Shown: positions 42,189 through 50,197 of the stretch, one piece after another | How the letters are laid out: each line of letters opens with the position of its first letter | Numbering within the stretch: the stretch's first letter is position 1 | Assembly (NCBI GenBank): GCA_964349045.1 | Contig: CAYGFI010000015.1 | Coordinates: forward strand, 1 to 50,956 | DNA from: JACJXF01 sp964349045 | Lineage (GTDB): Bacteria; Bacteroidota; Bacteroidia; Bacteroidales; GCA-2748055 | Reading direction: 5' to 3' | Length of the DNA stretch: 50,956 nucleotides | Program-made: the position numbers and the translations under genes | Notes under the pieces: model-generated | Told to the model about the DNA's origin: nothing | The model's input: only the letters and a program-made list of their open reading frames with translations | The model's database searches: none

Positions 42189-43694
42189 TCATTCTGATGT
42201 CCCGGTATCATCAGCCCATGATTTTGTTGCAGCAACAGCCCGGTGCCATCCTTTAATCAGCAAATCCGTTTCAAGAGCTTTAATCTGAGGAGAAAAAAAG
42301 CGATTTACCTGCCATTGTTGCCTGATTTCCTTTATATCGCTCCAGTAATTTACCGCAAGTCCTGCCAGGTAAGCTGCTCCAAGTGCAGTCGTTTCTGTAA
42401 TTTTAGGTTTGACCACTTTTATCTGTAACAAATCGGATTGAAATTGCATAAGTTGATCATTCACAGATGCTCCTCCATCTACACGTAATTCACGGATTTC
42501 GATTCCTGAATCTTTTTGCATAGCCAAAAGTACCTCCAGAGTCTGGTAGGCAATGCTGTCCAGCGCTGCACGTGCAATATGCGATGCTGATGAGCCTCTT
42601 GTCAGACCCAGAATCGTTCCCCGTGCATGTTGATTCCAATGAGGGGCTCCAAGCCCGGTAAAAGCAGGAACAAAATAGACACCATCGCTGTCATTTACCA
42701 TAGCTGCCAGTTTCTCAATATCGCCTGATTTTTTTATTATTCCCAAGCCATCCCGAAGCCATTGCACAACAGCTCCCGCTATAAATATACTTCCTTCCAG
42801 TGCAAATGTTGTTTCCTTCCCTATTCGCCAGGCAATGGTTGTGAGCAGCTTACTTGCCGATTCAATTGGTTTGTCACCAATGTTCATCATCATAAAACAA
42901 CCGGTTCCATAAGTATTTTTTACCATCCCAGGTTCAATACACATCTGTCCGAACAACGCTGCCTGTTGGTCACCGGCAATTCCTGCAATGGGAATTTCAG
43001 AAGCGAACTGACCTTTTGTTTTACCATAAACTTCGCTTGATGACCTGACTTCAGGAAGCATGTTTAATGGAATGTTAAAAATTTTAAGAAGGTCCTCATC
43101 CCATTGAAGAGTATGAATATTAAATAACATCGTTCTTGAAGCATTTGATACATCGGTAATATGTTGTCCGCCACGTGTAAGCTTCCATATCAGCCAGGAA
43201 TCAATAGTTCCGAAAGCCAGATACCCTTCTTCTGCAAGTTTTTTTGTACCCTCTACGTTTTCCAGTATCCAGTGTATTTTTGTTGCTGAAAAGTATGCAT
43301 CGATGATTAGTCCAGTTTTCCCAAGTATCAAAGGACTCAATCCCTCCTTCTTCAACTGATCACAATATTCTGCAGTTCGTCTGTCCTGCCAGACAATTGC
43401 ATTATAAACCGGTTTCCCTGTTTTCCTGCTCCAAACTACCGTTGTTTCCCGCTGGTTAGTAATTCCGATACCCGCAATGTGCTGACTCACGATCCCTGCT
43501 TTGGTAATGGCTTCCAATGCTACTCCTGCCTGTGTTGACCATATTTCTTCAGGATCATGTTCAACCCACCCTGGTTTTGGGTATATCTGAGGAAACTCCT
43601 TTTGTGCAACTGATACAGGTACTCCATTCCGATCGAATGTAATCGCACGTGAGCTGGTTGTACCCTGATCCAGGGCCAGAATAAATTCTTTCAT
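42189..43694 (-). CDS. glpK: Glycerol kinase
   Basis: Phosphorylates glycerol to sn-glycerol 3-phosphate. I choose ATG 43694 (MKEFILALDQGTTSSRAI, 501 residues); the longer frame to 43754 would run into glpD coding sequence. FGGY-family features: DQGTTSSR, WVEHDPEEIW, TNQRETTVVW, GIAGDQQAALFGQ and FVPAFTGLGAPHW. Starts 5 bases after the glpD stop. Confidence 0.97.
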   Translation of the reverse strand: MKEFILALDQGTTSSRAITFDRNGVPVSVAQKEFPQIYPKPGWVEHDPEEIWSTQAGVALEAITKAGIVSQHIAGIGITNQRETTVVWSRKTGKPVYNAIVWQDRRTAEYCDQLKKEGLSPLILGKTGLIIDAYFSATKIHWILENVEGTKKLAEEGYLAFGTIDSWLIWKLTRGGQHITDVSNASRTMLFNIHTLQWDEDLLKIFNIPLNMLPEVRSSSEVYGKTKGQFASEIPIAGIAGDQQAALFGQMCIEPGMVKNTYGTGCFMMMNIGDKPIESASKLLTTIAWRIGKETTFALEGSIFIAGAVVQWLRDGLGIIKKSGDIEKLAAMVNDSDGVYFVPAFTGLGAPHWNQHARGTILGLTRGSSASHIARAALDSIAYQTLEVLLAMQKDSGIEIRELRVDGGASVNDQLMQFQSDLLQIKVVKPKITETTALGAAYLAGLAVNYWSDIKEIRQQWQVNRFFSPQIKALETDLLIKGWHRAVAATKSWADDTGTSE

Positions 43695-43699
43695 GTCTT

Positions 43700-45259
43700 T
43701 TAAATATAATTTTTCATTAATCGATGGTAAGATTTTATTTGCTCCTTCTGCCAATTCAGGTCATGTCCTAATTCTGATGCCATCAAACGGGTAACTTCAG
43801 CGGCAATTTCATAGCTGGCACGTGCGTTCAGGAATAATGCCCGCGTTCTTCTGGCAAGTATGTCCTCAAGGTTAACTGGCATTTCATTTCTGCAAATCCA
43901 GATTATTTCTGCCCTGGTATAGGGAAATCTCTGATCGATAGGCACCCCTAAAACCGGATTCTCAGCTATTATCTTTTCAATTTCCTGCACCCCATTTCGG
44001 TAAATATGAAGACGATTGAAATGACCAGAATTTACATTGCTGTTAAGTTTCAGATTAGCAGTTATACATTTTCGCTTCTGCAGAAACCCTTTTTTAATTG
44101 CCATATCGATTGTCTCTTCTGCCATCCTGCGGTATGTGGTCCATTTCCCACCGATGATCGTTAAGAGTCCTGACGGTGACAGGGTAATCTTGTGTCTGCG
44201 GGAGATTTCTTTGGTAGATTCCGGATTTTCCGGATTAGCTGCCAAAGGACGCAGGCCTGCAAATATGCACAGGATATCTTCACGGTGTGGAGGTAAAGCA
44301 AAATATTTCCCCGCTGCTTGAAGGATAAAATCGATTTCTTTATCAAGTGCAACAGGTTCAAGACTTATAATATCAACGGGGGTATCAGTGGTTCCAACAA
44401 CAATTTTACCGTACCATGGGATAGCAAACAGAACTCTACCATCTGTTGTTTTAGGAATCATAATAGCTGAGGAGGTCTTTAGAAAAGAATGATCCAAAAC
44501 AATATGAACTCCCTGGCTGGGCTTAATTGTTGCCTTTGATCCAGGATTATCCATTCTGGCGACCTCATCAGCGAACACACCTGTAGCATTAATAACAAGT
44601 CCGGTCGAGAACCTAAAATCCAGACCTGATACCATATCCCGGGCAATCACTCCATTAATTAAGCCATTCTTATTTTTCAACAAACTACTAACTTTAAAAT
44701 AATTTAATGTAACACCATCTTTATCTACGCAGGTTTGAGCCAGGGCCAATGCCAAACGGGAGTCGTCAAATTGTCCATCGTGGTAAACAATACCACCTTT
44801 CAATCCATTTGACTTTAAAAGAGGCAGACGGATTAGTGTTTTACTCCTGTTGATGAAATATGATTTACCCATGCTCAGGCGACCGGAAAGAAGGTCATAA
44901 ACCTTAAGACCTGCATAATATAAGAAAGCATCCCAAAGAGTATAAACCGGGATAACAAATTCCTGGTTCAGTGTTAAATGAGGTGCGTTTTTAATCATAA
45001 TTCCCCGCTCACGGAGAGCCTCTTTCACTAATAGCAAATCACCCTGTGCCATATATCGAACGCCACCATGTACCAGTTTTGTGCTATGTGATGAGGTTCC
45101 CTTTGCAAAATCAGATTGTTCAAGCAAAAGCACTTTATAACCCCTCGATGCGCCATCAAGAGCAATCCCCAATCCGGTTGCCCCGCCCCCGATAACAATC
45201 ATATCCCATATAGTATCGGGTTGTTTTCGTAATCTGCTGATTAATACTTCGCGTTTCAT
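43700..45259 (-). CDS. glpD: Aerobic-type glycerol-3-phosphate dehydrogenase
   Basis: FAD enzyme oxidising glycerol 3-phosphate to dihydroxyacetone phosphate at the membrane, giving electrons to quinone. 519 residues: dinucleotide fold VIGGGATGLGIALDGASRG (about 21-39), SSHSTKLVHGGVRY, and the C-terminal DAO_C domain with RTRALFLNARAS. First gene of glpDKF, divergent from blaI across 393 bases. Confidence 0.96.
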   Translation of the reverse strand: MKREVLISRLRKQPDTIWDMIVIGGGATGLGIALDGASRGYKVLLLEQSDFAKGTSSHSTKLVHGGVRYMAQGDLLLVKEALRERGIMIKNAPHLTLNQEFVIPVYTLWDAFLYYAGLKVYDLLSGRLSMGKSYFINRSKTLIRLPLLKSNGLKGGIVYHDGQFDDSRLALALAQTCVDKDGVTLNYFKVSSLLKNKNGLINGVIARDMVSGLDFRFSTGLVINATGVFADEVARMDNPGSKATIKPSQGVHIVLDHSFLKTSSAIMIPKTTDGRVLFAIPWYGKIVVGTTDTPVDIISLEPVALDKEIDFILQAAGKYFALPPHREDILCIFAGLRPLAANPENPESTKEISRRHKITLSPSGLLTIIGGKWTTYRRMAEETIDMAIKKGFLQKRKCITANLKLNSNVNSGHFNRLHIYRNGVQEIEKIIAENPVLGVPIDQRFPYTRAEIIWICRNEMPVNLEDILARRTRALFLNARASYEIAAEVTRLMASELGHDLNWQKEQIKSYHRLMKNYI

Positions 45260-45569
45260 GGGCTATCTGAATTGAAGACTAATGTAACGGCGAAATTTCT
45301 AAAAAACAAATTAAAAGCAGAAAAGAAATATTGCGGTTTATTTAGAATTTTATAATTTTAATTTTCGACCACTTATAATCTAAAAAGTTGTCCTTCATAT
45401 ATTATTAATTCATCTCATCCTGTTATAATATAAAGATTAACGCATTGATTATATTTGCTTTATGACATTTTAAACTGCAAGATTTGCAGGCTAATAATCA
45501 TTTATTGTAAGATATTAAACTTTTATCTGACACTGTATCAGGCTAATTATCATGAATTTAACTACGATC
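45260..45569. other. glpD-side part of the divergent promoter region
   Basis: AT-rich with no gene. It has one small perfect palindrome, CTGCAA-GAT-TTGCAG (45475-45489). No strong TAnnTTTG element was found for glpD. Confidence 0.4.
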
Positions 45570-45615
45570 TTAGTTTTTTAACTAAGTTATTAGTTTTCAA
45601 ACTAAATATTTAGTT
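45570..45615. promoter_or_regulatory. Three phased BlaI-type operator half-sites
   Basis: TTAGTT-N4-AACTAA occurs at 45570-45585 and 45590-45605, and a lone TTAGTT at 45610-45615; the three left halves are exactly 20 bases apart, two turns of the helix. The last touches the -7 box TACATTTG at 45616. This fits self-repression by the BlaI-family product of the next gene. Confidence 0.65.
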
Positions 45616-45623
45616 TACATTTG
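45616..45623 (+). promoter_or_regulatory. -7 element of blaI-M56 operon
   Basis: TACATTTG, exact TAnnTTTG, 30 bases before the blaI start codon and directly after the third operator half-site. Confidence 0.6.
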
Positions 45624-45652
45624 TTTTAAAATACTATTCAAATTAAAAAAAG

Positions 45653-46027
45653 ATGAAAGAATTAACTAAAGCAGAAGAGCAGGTAATGCAGATCCTCTGG
45701 AAAATTGAGAAGGGATTTATTAAGGATATCATCTCCCGGATGGAAGAACCTAAACCTGCATATAATACTGTTTCGACGATTGTAAGGATCCTTGAGACAA
45801 AGGGATTTATTGGTCATAAGGAGTACGGTAAGTCGCACAGGTATTTCCCCCTGATAAGAAAGAAAGATTACTCCCGTGAAAGGATGAATGAGATGGTGGC
45901 GAATTATTTTGGAGATTCTGCCAGCCAGGTGGTTTCTTTCTTTACTAAAAATAAGAAAATGAACATTAAGGAGGCAGACGAAATTATTAAGATGCTCCAG
46001 GAACTTAAAGGAAAAAGTCATGAATGA
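45653..46027 (+). CDS. BlaI/MecI/CopY-family repressor
   Basis: 124-residue winged-helix repressor: LTKAEEQVMQILWKIEKGFIKDI, PAYNTVSTIVRILETKGFIGHKEYGKSHRYFPLI (recognition helix), and a C-terminal dimerisation segment with ADEIIKMLQELK. Cleavage by the M56 peptidase encoded next is the usual relief of repression. Overlaps that gene by 8 bases. Confidence 0.94.
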   Translation: MKELTKAEEQVMQILWKIEKGFIKDIISRMEEPKPAYNTVSTIVRILETKGFIGHKEYGKSHRYFPLIRKKDYSRERMNEMVANYFGDSASQVVSFFTKNKKMNIKEADEIIKMLQELKGKSHE

Positions 46028-47345
46028 TTTCAGCATATATGTAATGAAGTCGATCATTGCACTTTTGCTTTTCGCACTGGTGTACAGAATCACACTGATC
46101 AATGAAGGGAATTTCCGGATCAGAAGAATGTATTTGCTTTTATCGGTTGGAATGGCAATGACATTACCTCTATTCTCTTTCACATTTACCTTTGTTGAGT
46201 ATAGTTTGCCCACTGTACTGCTCGATGAGATTATAATTTACAGTACTGGGATCCGGATGATTAAGGAAACTTCATCAATACCACTCTCTCAGATCATTCG
46301 GATATTGTATTTTATTGTAGCAGGGGCACTTGTTTTCAGGGTTTTACTAAGTGGATTGCTTGTTGTGATTAAAGCTTCCAAAAATAATCCCAATAGGAAG
46401 GAAACCCTTAAATTATTTATCTTAAAAGACAAAAATATCAGTTATTCATTTTTCCGGAACATTTTTATTGGACAGACCGCTGATCAGGATGAGCAGGAAA
46501 GGATCTTTGCACATGAACGGGTACATGCTTTACAATTACATTCCCTTGATGTGATTTACATTGAAATACTTTCCGGAATTTTCTGGTTTAATCCGCTGGT
46601 ATGGTGGTACAGGAAAGAGATAAAAAATGTTCATGAATACCTGGCCGATCAGGGTGCACTTGAGACCGGTTTTAACCGGAAATCTTACCAGATAACCCTT
46701 CTGGAACATTTAATTGGAAGTACTTCACTCTCAATAACAAACAATTTCAATTATTCATTAATCAAAAACAGAATTGCCATGATGAACAAAGAAAAAAGCA
46801 GTAAAAAGAATACCTGGAAGGTGTTCCTGCTTATACCTGTAAGTCTTGTAATTGCACTGACATTTGCCTGCTCACAGAAAAGTACAATTACAGGAGAAAC
46901 CACGGATCTTAATGCTTCAATTTTAAAAACTGCCTACTATGAACCCGACCAGATGCCTTTATTTCCGGGCGGAATGCAGGCATTAATCAAGTTTGTTGCT
47001 TCTAATGTAAACTATCCGCCTGAAGCTGCTGCTAAAGGGGTTTCAGGGAGAGTATTTGTACAATTTATTGTTGATCAGGACGGTAAAATTGTCACTAAAA
47101 CTGGTGAATATAATGTTTATGATAAAGCTAAAAAGAAAACCTCTGTTTTAGGTGAAGTAACCGACGTTGGATATAAACCTGCTGAAGGAAGTGCAACAGA
47201 AAATGTTGATCAGTATATCGACCTTCTGAAAAAAGAGGCAATACGGGTAATAGCCTCCCTCCCTGCATTTGAGAAACCTGGTGAAGTAGGCGGGAAACCG
47301 GTGGCGGTTGTATTTACAATTCCGATTAGTTTTGCATTACAATAA
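46020..47345 (+). CDS. BlaR1-like M56 peptidase fused to TonB C-terminal domain
   Basis: 441 residues: four membrane helices in the N-terminal part, the zinc protease motif HERVH (in RIFAHERVHALQLH) with downstream Glu in EYLADQ, a further helix near residues 265-285, then a periplasmic TonB-type C-terminal domain (MPLFPGGMQALIKFVASNVNYPPEA, GRVFVQFIVDQDGKI). There is no penicillin-binding domain, so the signal is not read as in BlaR1. Similar fusions are common in Bacteroidota; what they sense is unknown. Confidence 0.92.
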   Translation: MNDFSIYVMKSIIALLLFALVYRITLINEGNFRIRRMYLLLSVGMAMTLPLFSFTFTFVEYSLPTVLLDEIIIYSTGIRMIKETSSIPLSQIIRILYFIVAGALVFRVLLSGLLVVIKASKNNPNRKETLKLFILKDKNISYSFFRNIFIGQTADQDEQERIFAHERVHALQLHSLDVIYIEILSGIFWFNPLVWWYRKEIKNVHEYLADQGALETGFNRKSYQITLLEHLIGSTSLSITNNFNYSLIKNRIAMMNKEKSSKKNTWKVFLLIPVSLVIALTFACSQKSTITGETTDLNASILKTAYYEPDQMPLFPGGMQALIKFVASNVNYPPEAAAKGVSGRVFVQFIVDQDGKIVTKTGEYNVYDKAKKKTSVLGEVTDVGYKPAEGSATENVDQYIDLLKKEAIRVIASLPAFEKPGEVGGKPVAVVFTIPISFALQ

Positions 47346-47348
47346 CCA

Positions 47349-47541
47349 TTGATTCCTTTACTTTACGGAGTTGAAACCAGAAGGCTGAATGAGTAGGTTA
47401 AGCCAAATATAGAGCGCTTTCCGGAAGATTTTACGTTTTTAACTTACAATAAATGAATATACAAACTTGATGTCGCAAATTGCGACATCAAGTTGGGGTG
47501 GACGAAGGGTATTGCTGTATGCATTTACCAAGATTTAGAAT
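47349..47541 (+). pseudogene. Decayed ORF6N (RhuM-like/KilA-N) domain gene fragment
   Basis: Translating the intergenic strip gives pieces of the ORF6N consensus in order: LYGVETRRLNE, stop, VKPNIERFPEDFTFLT, stop, then after a frame change NLMSQIATSSWGGRR and YAFTK, stop. Intact members read YGVETRALNQ.VKRNIERFPEDFMFQLT...LMSQIATSSWGGRR..PYAFTEQG. The 5' part and the C-terminal half are missing. The remnant fills the gap between the M56 gene and the 3' end of the TonB receptor gene. Confidence 0.8.
47464..47494. repeat. 31-base perfect palindrome inside the ORF6N remnant
   Basis: 15-base arms around a single central A. It would form a stable hairpin between convergent genes and may serve as a two-way transcription stop, but it coincides with the codons for NLMSQIATSSW of the old gene, so the symmetry may be inherited from coding sequence. 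Confidence 0.7.
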
Positions 47542-49391
47542 CTAAGGCTTAGTCCTGTCATTAAGTTAGCGCCGGGCATCGGGTAACCATAATTGATCAG
47601 GTATTCCTTGTTTAACAGGTTTTTTCCTGAAACATACAATTCGGCCCATTTCAGGGGCCTGTATTTTATACCTGCATTCAATAAGAAGTAGGTCTCTATT
47701 GATTCTTCAGAGATCCCTGCAGTAGAAACGTTATCCAGTCTGCTGTACAATCCGCCAATATAATTAGCCTGCAAAACAAAGCTCAGTTTATCCAATTTAT
47801 AATTTAACCCGGCAAAAAGCATGTTTTCCGGAGCGCCCAGTCTTGGTGATTTCATGTTCAGGTAACTGTAATTTAATTCGGAAACCAGATTCTGTAACAG
47901 TTGCATCCTGGTTTCAATTTCGATGCCTTTGTGAGTGAATTCGCCGGTATTTGCTCTTTTCATTGGTGGAGGAGGGGCATCATTAGGGACTACCTGGATT
48001 GCATTCTTTCCTTCAAGCCAGAACAAGCTAATATCAGCGGAAACCCTATCTTTAAAAAATGACTGTGCCAGTCCAAATTCATAATTCATCATGCTTTCAG
48101 GCTTCAGATCAGGGTTTGGGAGAAAAAAGTAGGTTTCCATGATCAGGGGACTTCTGAATCCTTTAGAAACTGATGCTTTTAAGCTTGTTGCGTCACTTAA
48201 ATTATAAGCAACTCCTGCCTGGGGGACCAATTCATTCCCATAATTTGAGTTATTTTCAATGCGTAAACCGGCGCTCAAAGCAAGTTTAGCAATATTCTGA
48301 CGGGCAAAAATATAACCTGCCATTTCTGTAATTGAAACCCAATTATTTTGGTAATCAAGGGGTACATTATTGCCTTTACCTCCAAAGTTCTTATAATCCG
48401 TACCAATTGTAATCAGGTTCCCTTCGAATAACTTAAAGCCTTCAAAAAGTGATAGACCATAATTAGCATCGTTGGAATGCCATCCATCTGATAAGGAGTG
48501 TTCCCCATAATTAAAAAACCCCGTTAACCCTCCTTCGATCTGTTCATAAGTATTTTTTATTGAAAAGGAGGCTTTCCCACGAAGGATATCTGCAGTAAAC
48601 TTAGGTACAGTTGATCCTTCCGGACCCGGATCTTCATTATAGAATTTTGCAATATTATAATCAGCCATTACCGATACGTTTTTGGTAATCTGATATCCGG
48701 TCTTGACATAGGCATTATCAATCTCAAAAAGGGAACTGTCGCGATGGCCGTCTGTCTGATCATGGTTGTATGAAACGAACATAGAAAAGCTTTTCTTTTT
48801 AAAGGCAGCATTTGCCCTGTAATTTAAAGTATTAAAAGAGCCATAACCCAAACTTGCTTCTCCGGAAATTCCTTCTTTATCAGCATTTTTTGTAATAAAA
48901 TTTATCGCCCCTCCCATTGCATTCGATCCGTAAAGTATAGAAGCCGGCCCTTTTATTATTTCAACTTTCTCAAGGTCGGATGTGACGTATGAGTTTGGAA
49001 GGGGATGACCAAAAAGGCCCATGTATTGAGGACTACCATCAATTAGTACCAGAACTCTGGCATTGGGCTCTCCTGAAATACCACGGATACTAATCTGACC
49101 AGCCGAACTTGAGCCAATGCTATAGCCGGTAACTCCCCTTTCGGTTATGAAAACCCCGGGAATTCTCTGACTAATTATAGAAAGCGCTGCAGATTCATGT
49201 ATTTCATTGAGATCGTCTTTAGAGAGAACTGAAATATTTACCGGCATATTCTTTCGGGAAATCTCAATTTTTGATCCCGTAACAACCACTTCATCTATTG
49301 AAAGAGTGTCGTCCAGAGATTGCGCAGAGGATATGGCAAAGAAACCTGAAAGAATCAGGCTAAATATAATTTGTTGAGGCTTTGTTTTCAT
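47535..49391 (-). CDS. TonB-dependent outer-membrane receptor, probably NikR-controlled
   Basis: 618 residues, vitamin B12/siderophore-receptor size, without the N-terminal carboxypeptidase-like domain. Signal MKTKPQQIIFSLILSGFFAISSAQ; TonB-box-like LSIDEVVVTGSKIEI; plug with GPASILYGSNAMGGAINFITK; barrel ending in TGLSLRF. The gene follows nikR on the same strand and has the same GTGTTAC-N13-GTGTTAC pair upstream, so a nickel (or nickel-chelate) substrate is the best inference. No cytoplasmic-membrane nickel transporter is in the window. Confidence 0.93.
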   Translation of the reverse strand: MKTKPQQIIFSLILSGFFAISSAQSLDDTLSIDEVVVTGSKIEISRKNMPVNISVLSKDDLNEIHESAALSIISQRIPGVFITERGVTGYSIGSSSAGQISIRGISGEPNARVLVLIDGSPQYMGLFGHPLPNSYVTSDLEKVEIIKGPASILYGSNAMGGAINFITKNADKEGISGEASLGYGSFNTLNYRANAAFKKKSFSMFVSYNHDQTDGHRDSSLFEIDNAYVKTGYQITKNVSVMADYNIAKFYNEDPGPEGSTVPKFTADILRGKASFSIKNTYEQIEGGLTGFFNYGEHSLSDGWHSNDANYGLSLFEGFKLFEGNLITIGTDYKNFGGKGNNVPLDYQNNWVSITEMAGYIFARQNIAKLALSAGLRIENNSNYGNELVPQAGVAYNLSDATSLKASVSKGFRSPLIMETYFFLPNPDLKPESMMNYEFGLAQSFFKDRVSADISLFWLEGKNAIQVVPNDAPPPPMKRANTGEFTHKGIEIETRMQLLQNLVSELNYSYLNMKSPRLGAPENMLFAGLNYKLDKLSFVLQANYIGGLYSRLDNVSTAGISEESIETYFLLNAGIKYRPLKWAELYVSGKNLLNKEYLINYGYPMPGANLMTGLSLRF

Positions 49392-49443
49392 TTGAAAATA
49401 TTTGAGTTATGTTATTGTATATTAAGTTGTTTCTCATAGCTTG

Positions 49444-49459
49444 TCCCGCTTGAGCGGGA
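49444..49459. promoter_or_regulatory. Short GC-rich hairpin in the TonB receptor leader
   Basis: TCCCGC-TTGA-GCGGGA, a 6-bp stem with 4-base loop, about 55 bases before the receptor start codon. No U-run. This string type is common between Bacteroidota genes. Confidence 0.5.
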
Positions 49460-49530
49460 GAACCATCATGTATTTTCATGTCCTTGTTGTGTAAGCCAGT
49501 GCATGAGGGTTTCATTAAAAATGATTATTT

Positions 49531-49557
49531 GTGTTACCTAAAATAAATTCGTGTTAC
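49531..49557. promoter_or_regulatory. Paired GTGTTAC heptamers before the TonB receptor gene
   Basis: GTGTTAC at 49531-49537 and 49551-49557, a direct repeat with a 13-base spacer. The same pair and spacing stands before nikR. GTGTTAC is, as I recall, the half-site of NikR operators in sulfate reducers, though there the halves are inverted. Confidence 0.6.
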
Positions 49558-49574
49558 TAACAGGGCAAAAAAAA

Positions 49575-49976
49575 TCAGTTTGTTCCACTCATCACCAGTT
49601 CACCATGTTTAATCCCTTTAATTGCTTTAAACTTATTTGCTAGTTTTACTATTTTACCGGACAGACCTTTAACTGCAATTACTTCAATACAGCTATGATC
49701 GTCTATATGAATATGTTGACCCGAAAGGATCAGGCAATGGTATTCGTGCTGAAGACGGTTAACTTTTGCATGAAGTTCGCGAATTTGATGATCATAGTTT
49801 ATAACGATTGCGCCGGTAACATCCTGATCTTTGTCCCATTTTTCTTCAACAATATTTTTTTTAATCAGAAAACGGATTGCCTGAGAACGGTTGGAAAACT
49901 TGTTATGATCGACCATTTTATCCAGTTCTTCAAGCAGATTCGATTCCAGGGAAACCCCAAAGCGTTTAATCGGCAT
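49575..49976 (-). CDS. nikR: Nickel-responsive regulator NikR
   Basis: 133 residues: ribbon-helix-helix DNA-binding part (KRFGVSLESNLLEELDKMV to SQAIRFLIKK), then the ACT-like nickel domain. All four high-affinity ligands are at their expected places: His77, His88, His90, Cys96 (E. coli His76, His87, His89, Cys95), within QHEYH and HIHIDDHSC. It lies upstream of a TonB receptor on the same strand; its own promoter overlaps one GTGTTAC heptamer. Confidence 0.95.
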   Translation of the reverse strand: MPIKRFGVSLESNLLEELDKMVDHNKFSNRSQAIRFLIKKNIVEEKWDKDQDVTGAIVINYDHQIRELHAKVNRLQHEYHCLILSGQHIHIDDHSCIEVIAVKGLSGKIVKLANKFKAIKGIKHGELVMSGTN

Positions 49977-49977
49977 T

Positions 49978-50004
49978 GTGTTACTTTTTAAATAAAGGTG
50001 TTAC
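49978..50004. promoter_or_regulatory. Paired GTGTTAC heptamers at the nikR promoter
   Basis: GTGTTAC at 49978-49984 and 49998-50004, direct repeat, 13-base spacer; the second shares its last C with the -7 box at 50004. Located between promoter and start codon, which suits autorepression. Confidence 0.6.
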
Positions 50005-50011
50005 AAATATA
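50004..50011 (-). promoter_or_regulatory. -7 element of nikR
   Basis: TATATTTG on the minus strand (TAnnTTTG), 28 bases before the nikR start codon. No clear -33. Confidence 0.5.
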
Positions 50012-50052
50012 TAAATCTTTTTGTATTTCAGGAAGTGTGTGATAAAAGGATA

Positions 50053-50115
50053 AAGACGGGAGACGGGAGACGGGAGACGGAAGACGGGGGTCGGGAGACG
50101 GGAGACGGGAGACGG
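50053..50115. repeat. Nine tandem 7-base units (GAGACGG)
   Basis: Units of seven bases, consensus GAGACGG, with variants aagacgg and gggtcgg. The reading frames through it give only SPVSRLP-type repeats and are not coding. A likely variable-number repeat between nikR and the peptidase gene. Confidence 0.9.
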
Positions 50116-50197
50116 AAGTTTGAAGACTGTAGAAAGAAGATGGAGGTAAGGGTGTGTAATTACCTTAAGAACTTTATGAACTTTATGAACTCTAAAC

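Noticed and set aside
45662..46213. 183-codon frame opposite blaI and the M56 gene
   Set aside because: Antisense to two certain genes; no domain.
47464..47494. 31-base palindrome as a designed operator or terminator
   Set aside because: It coincides with the conserved codons of the ORF6N remnant and lacks a U-run; kept only as a possible secondary stop.
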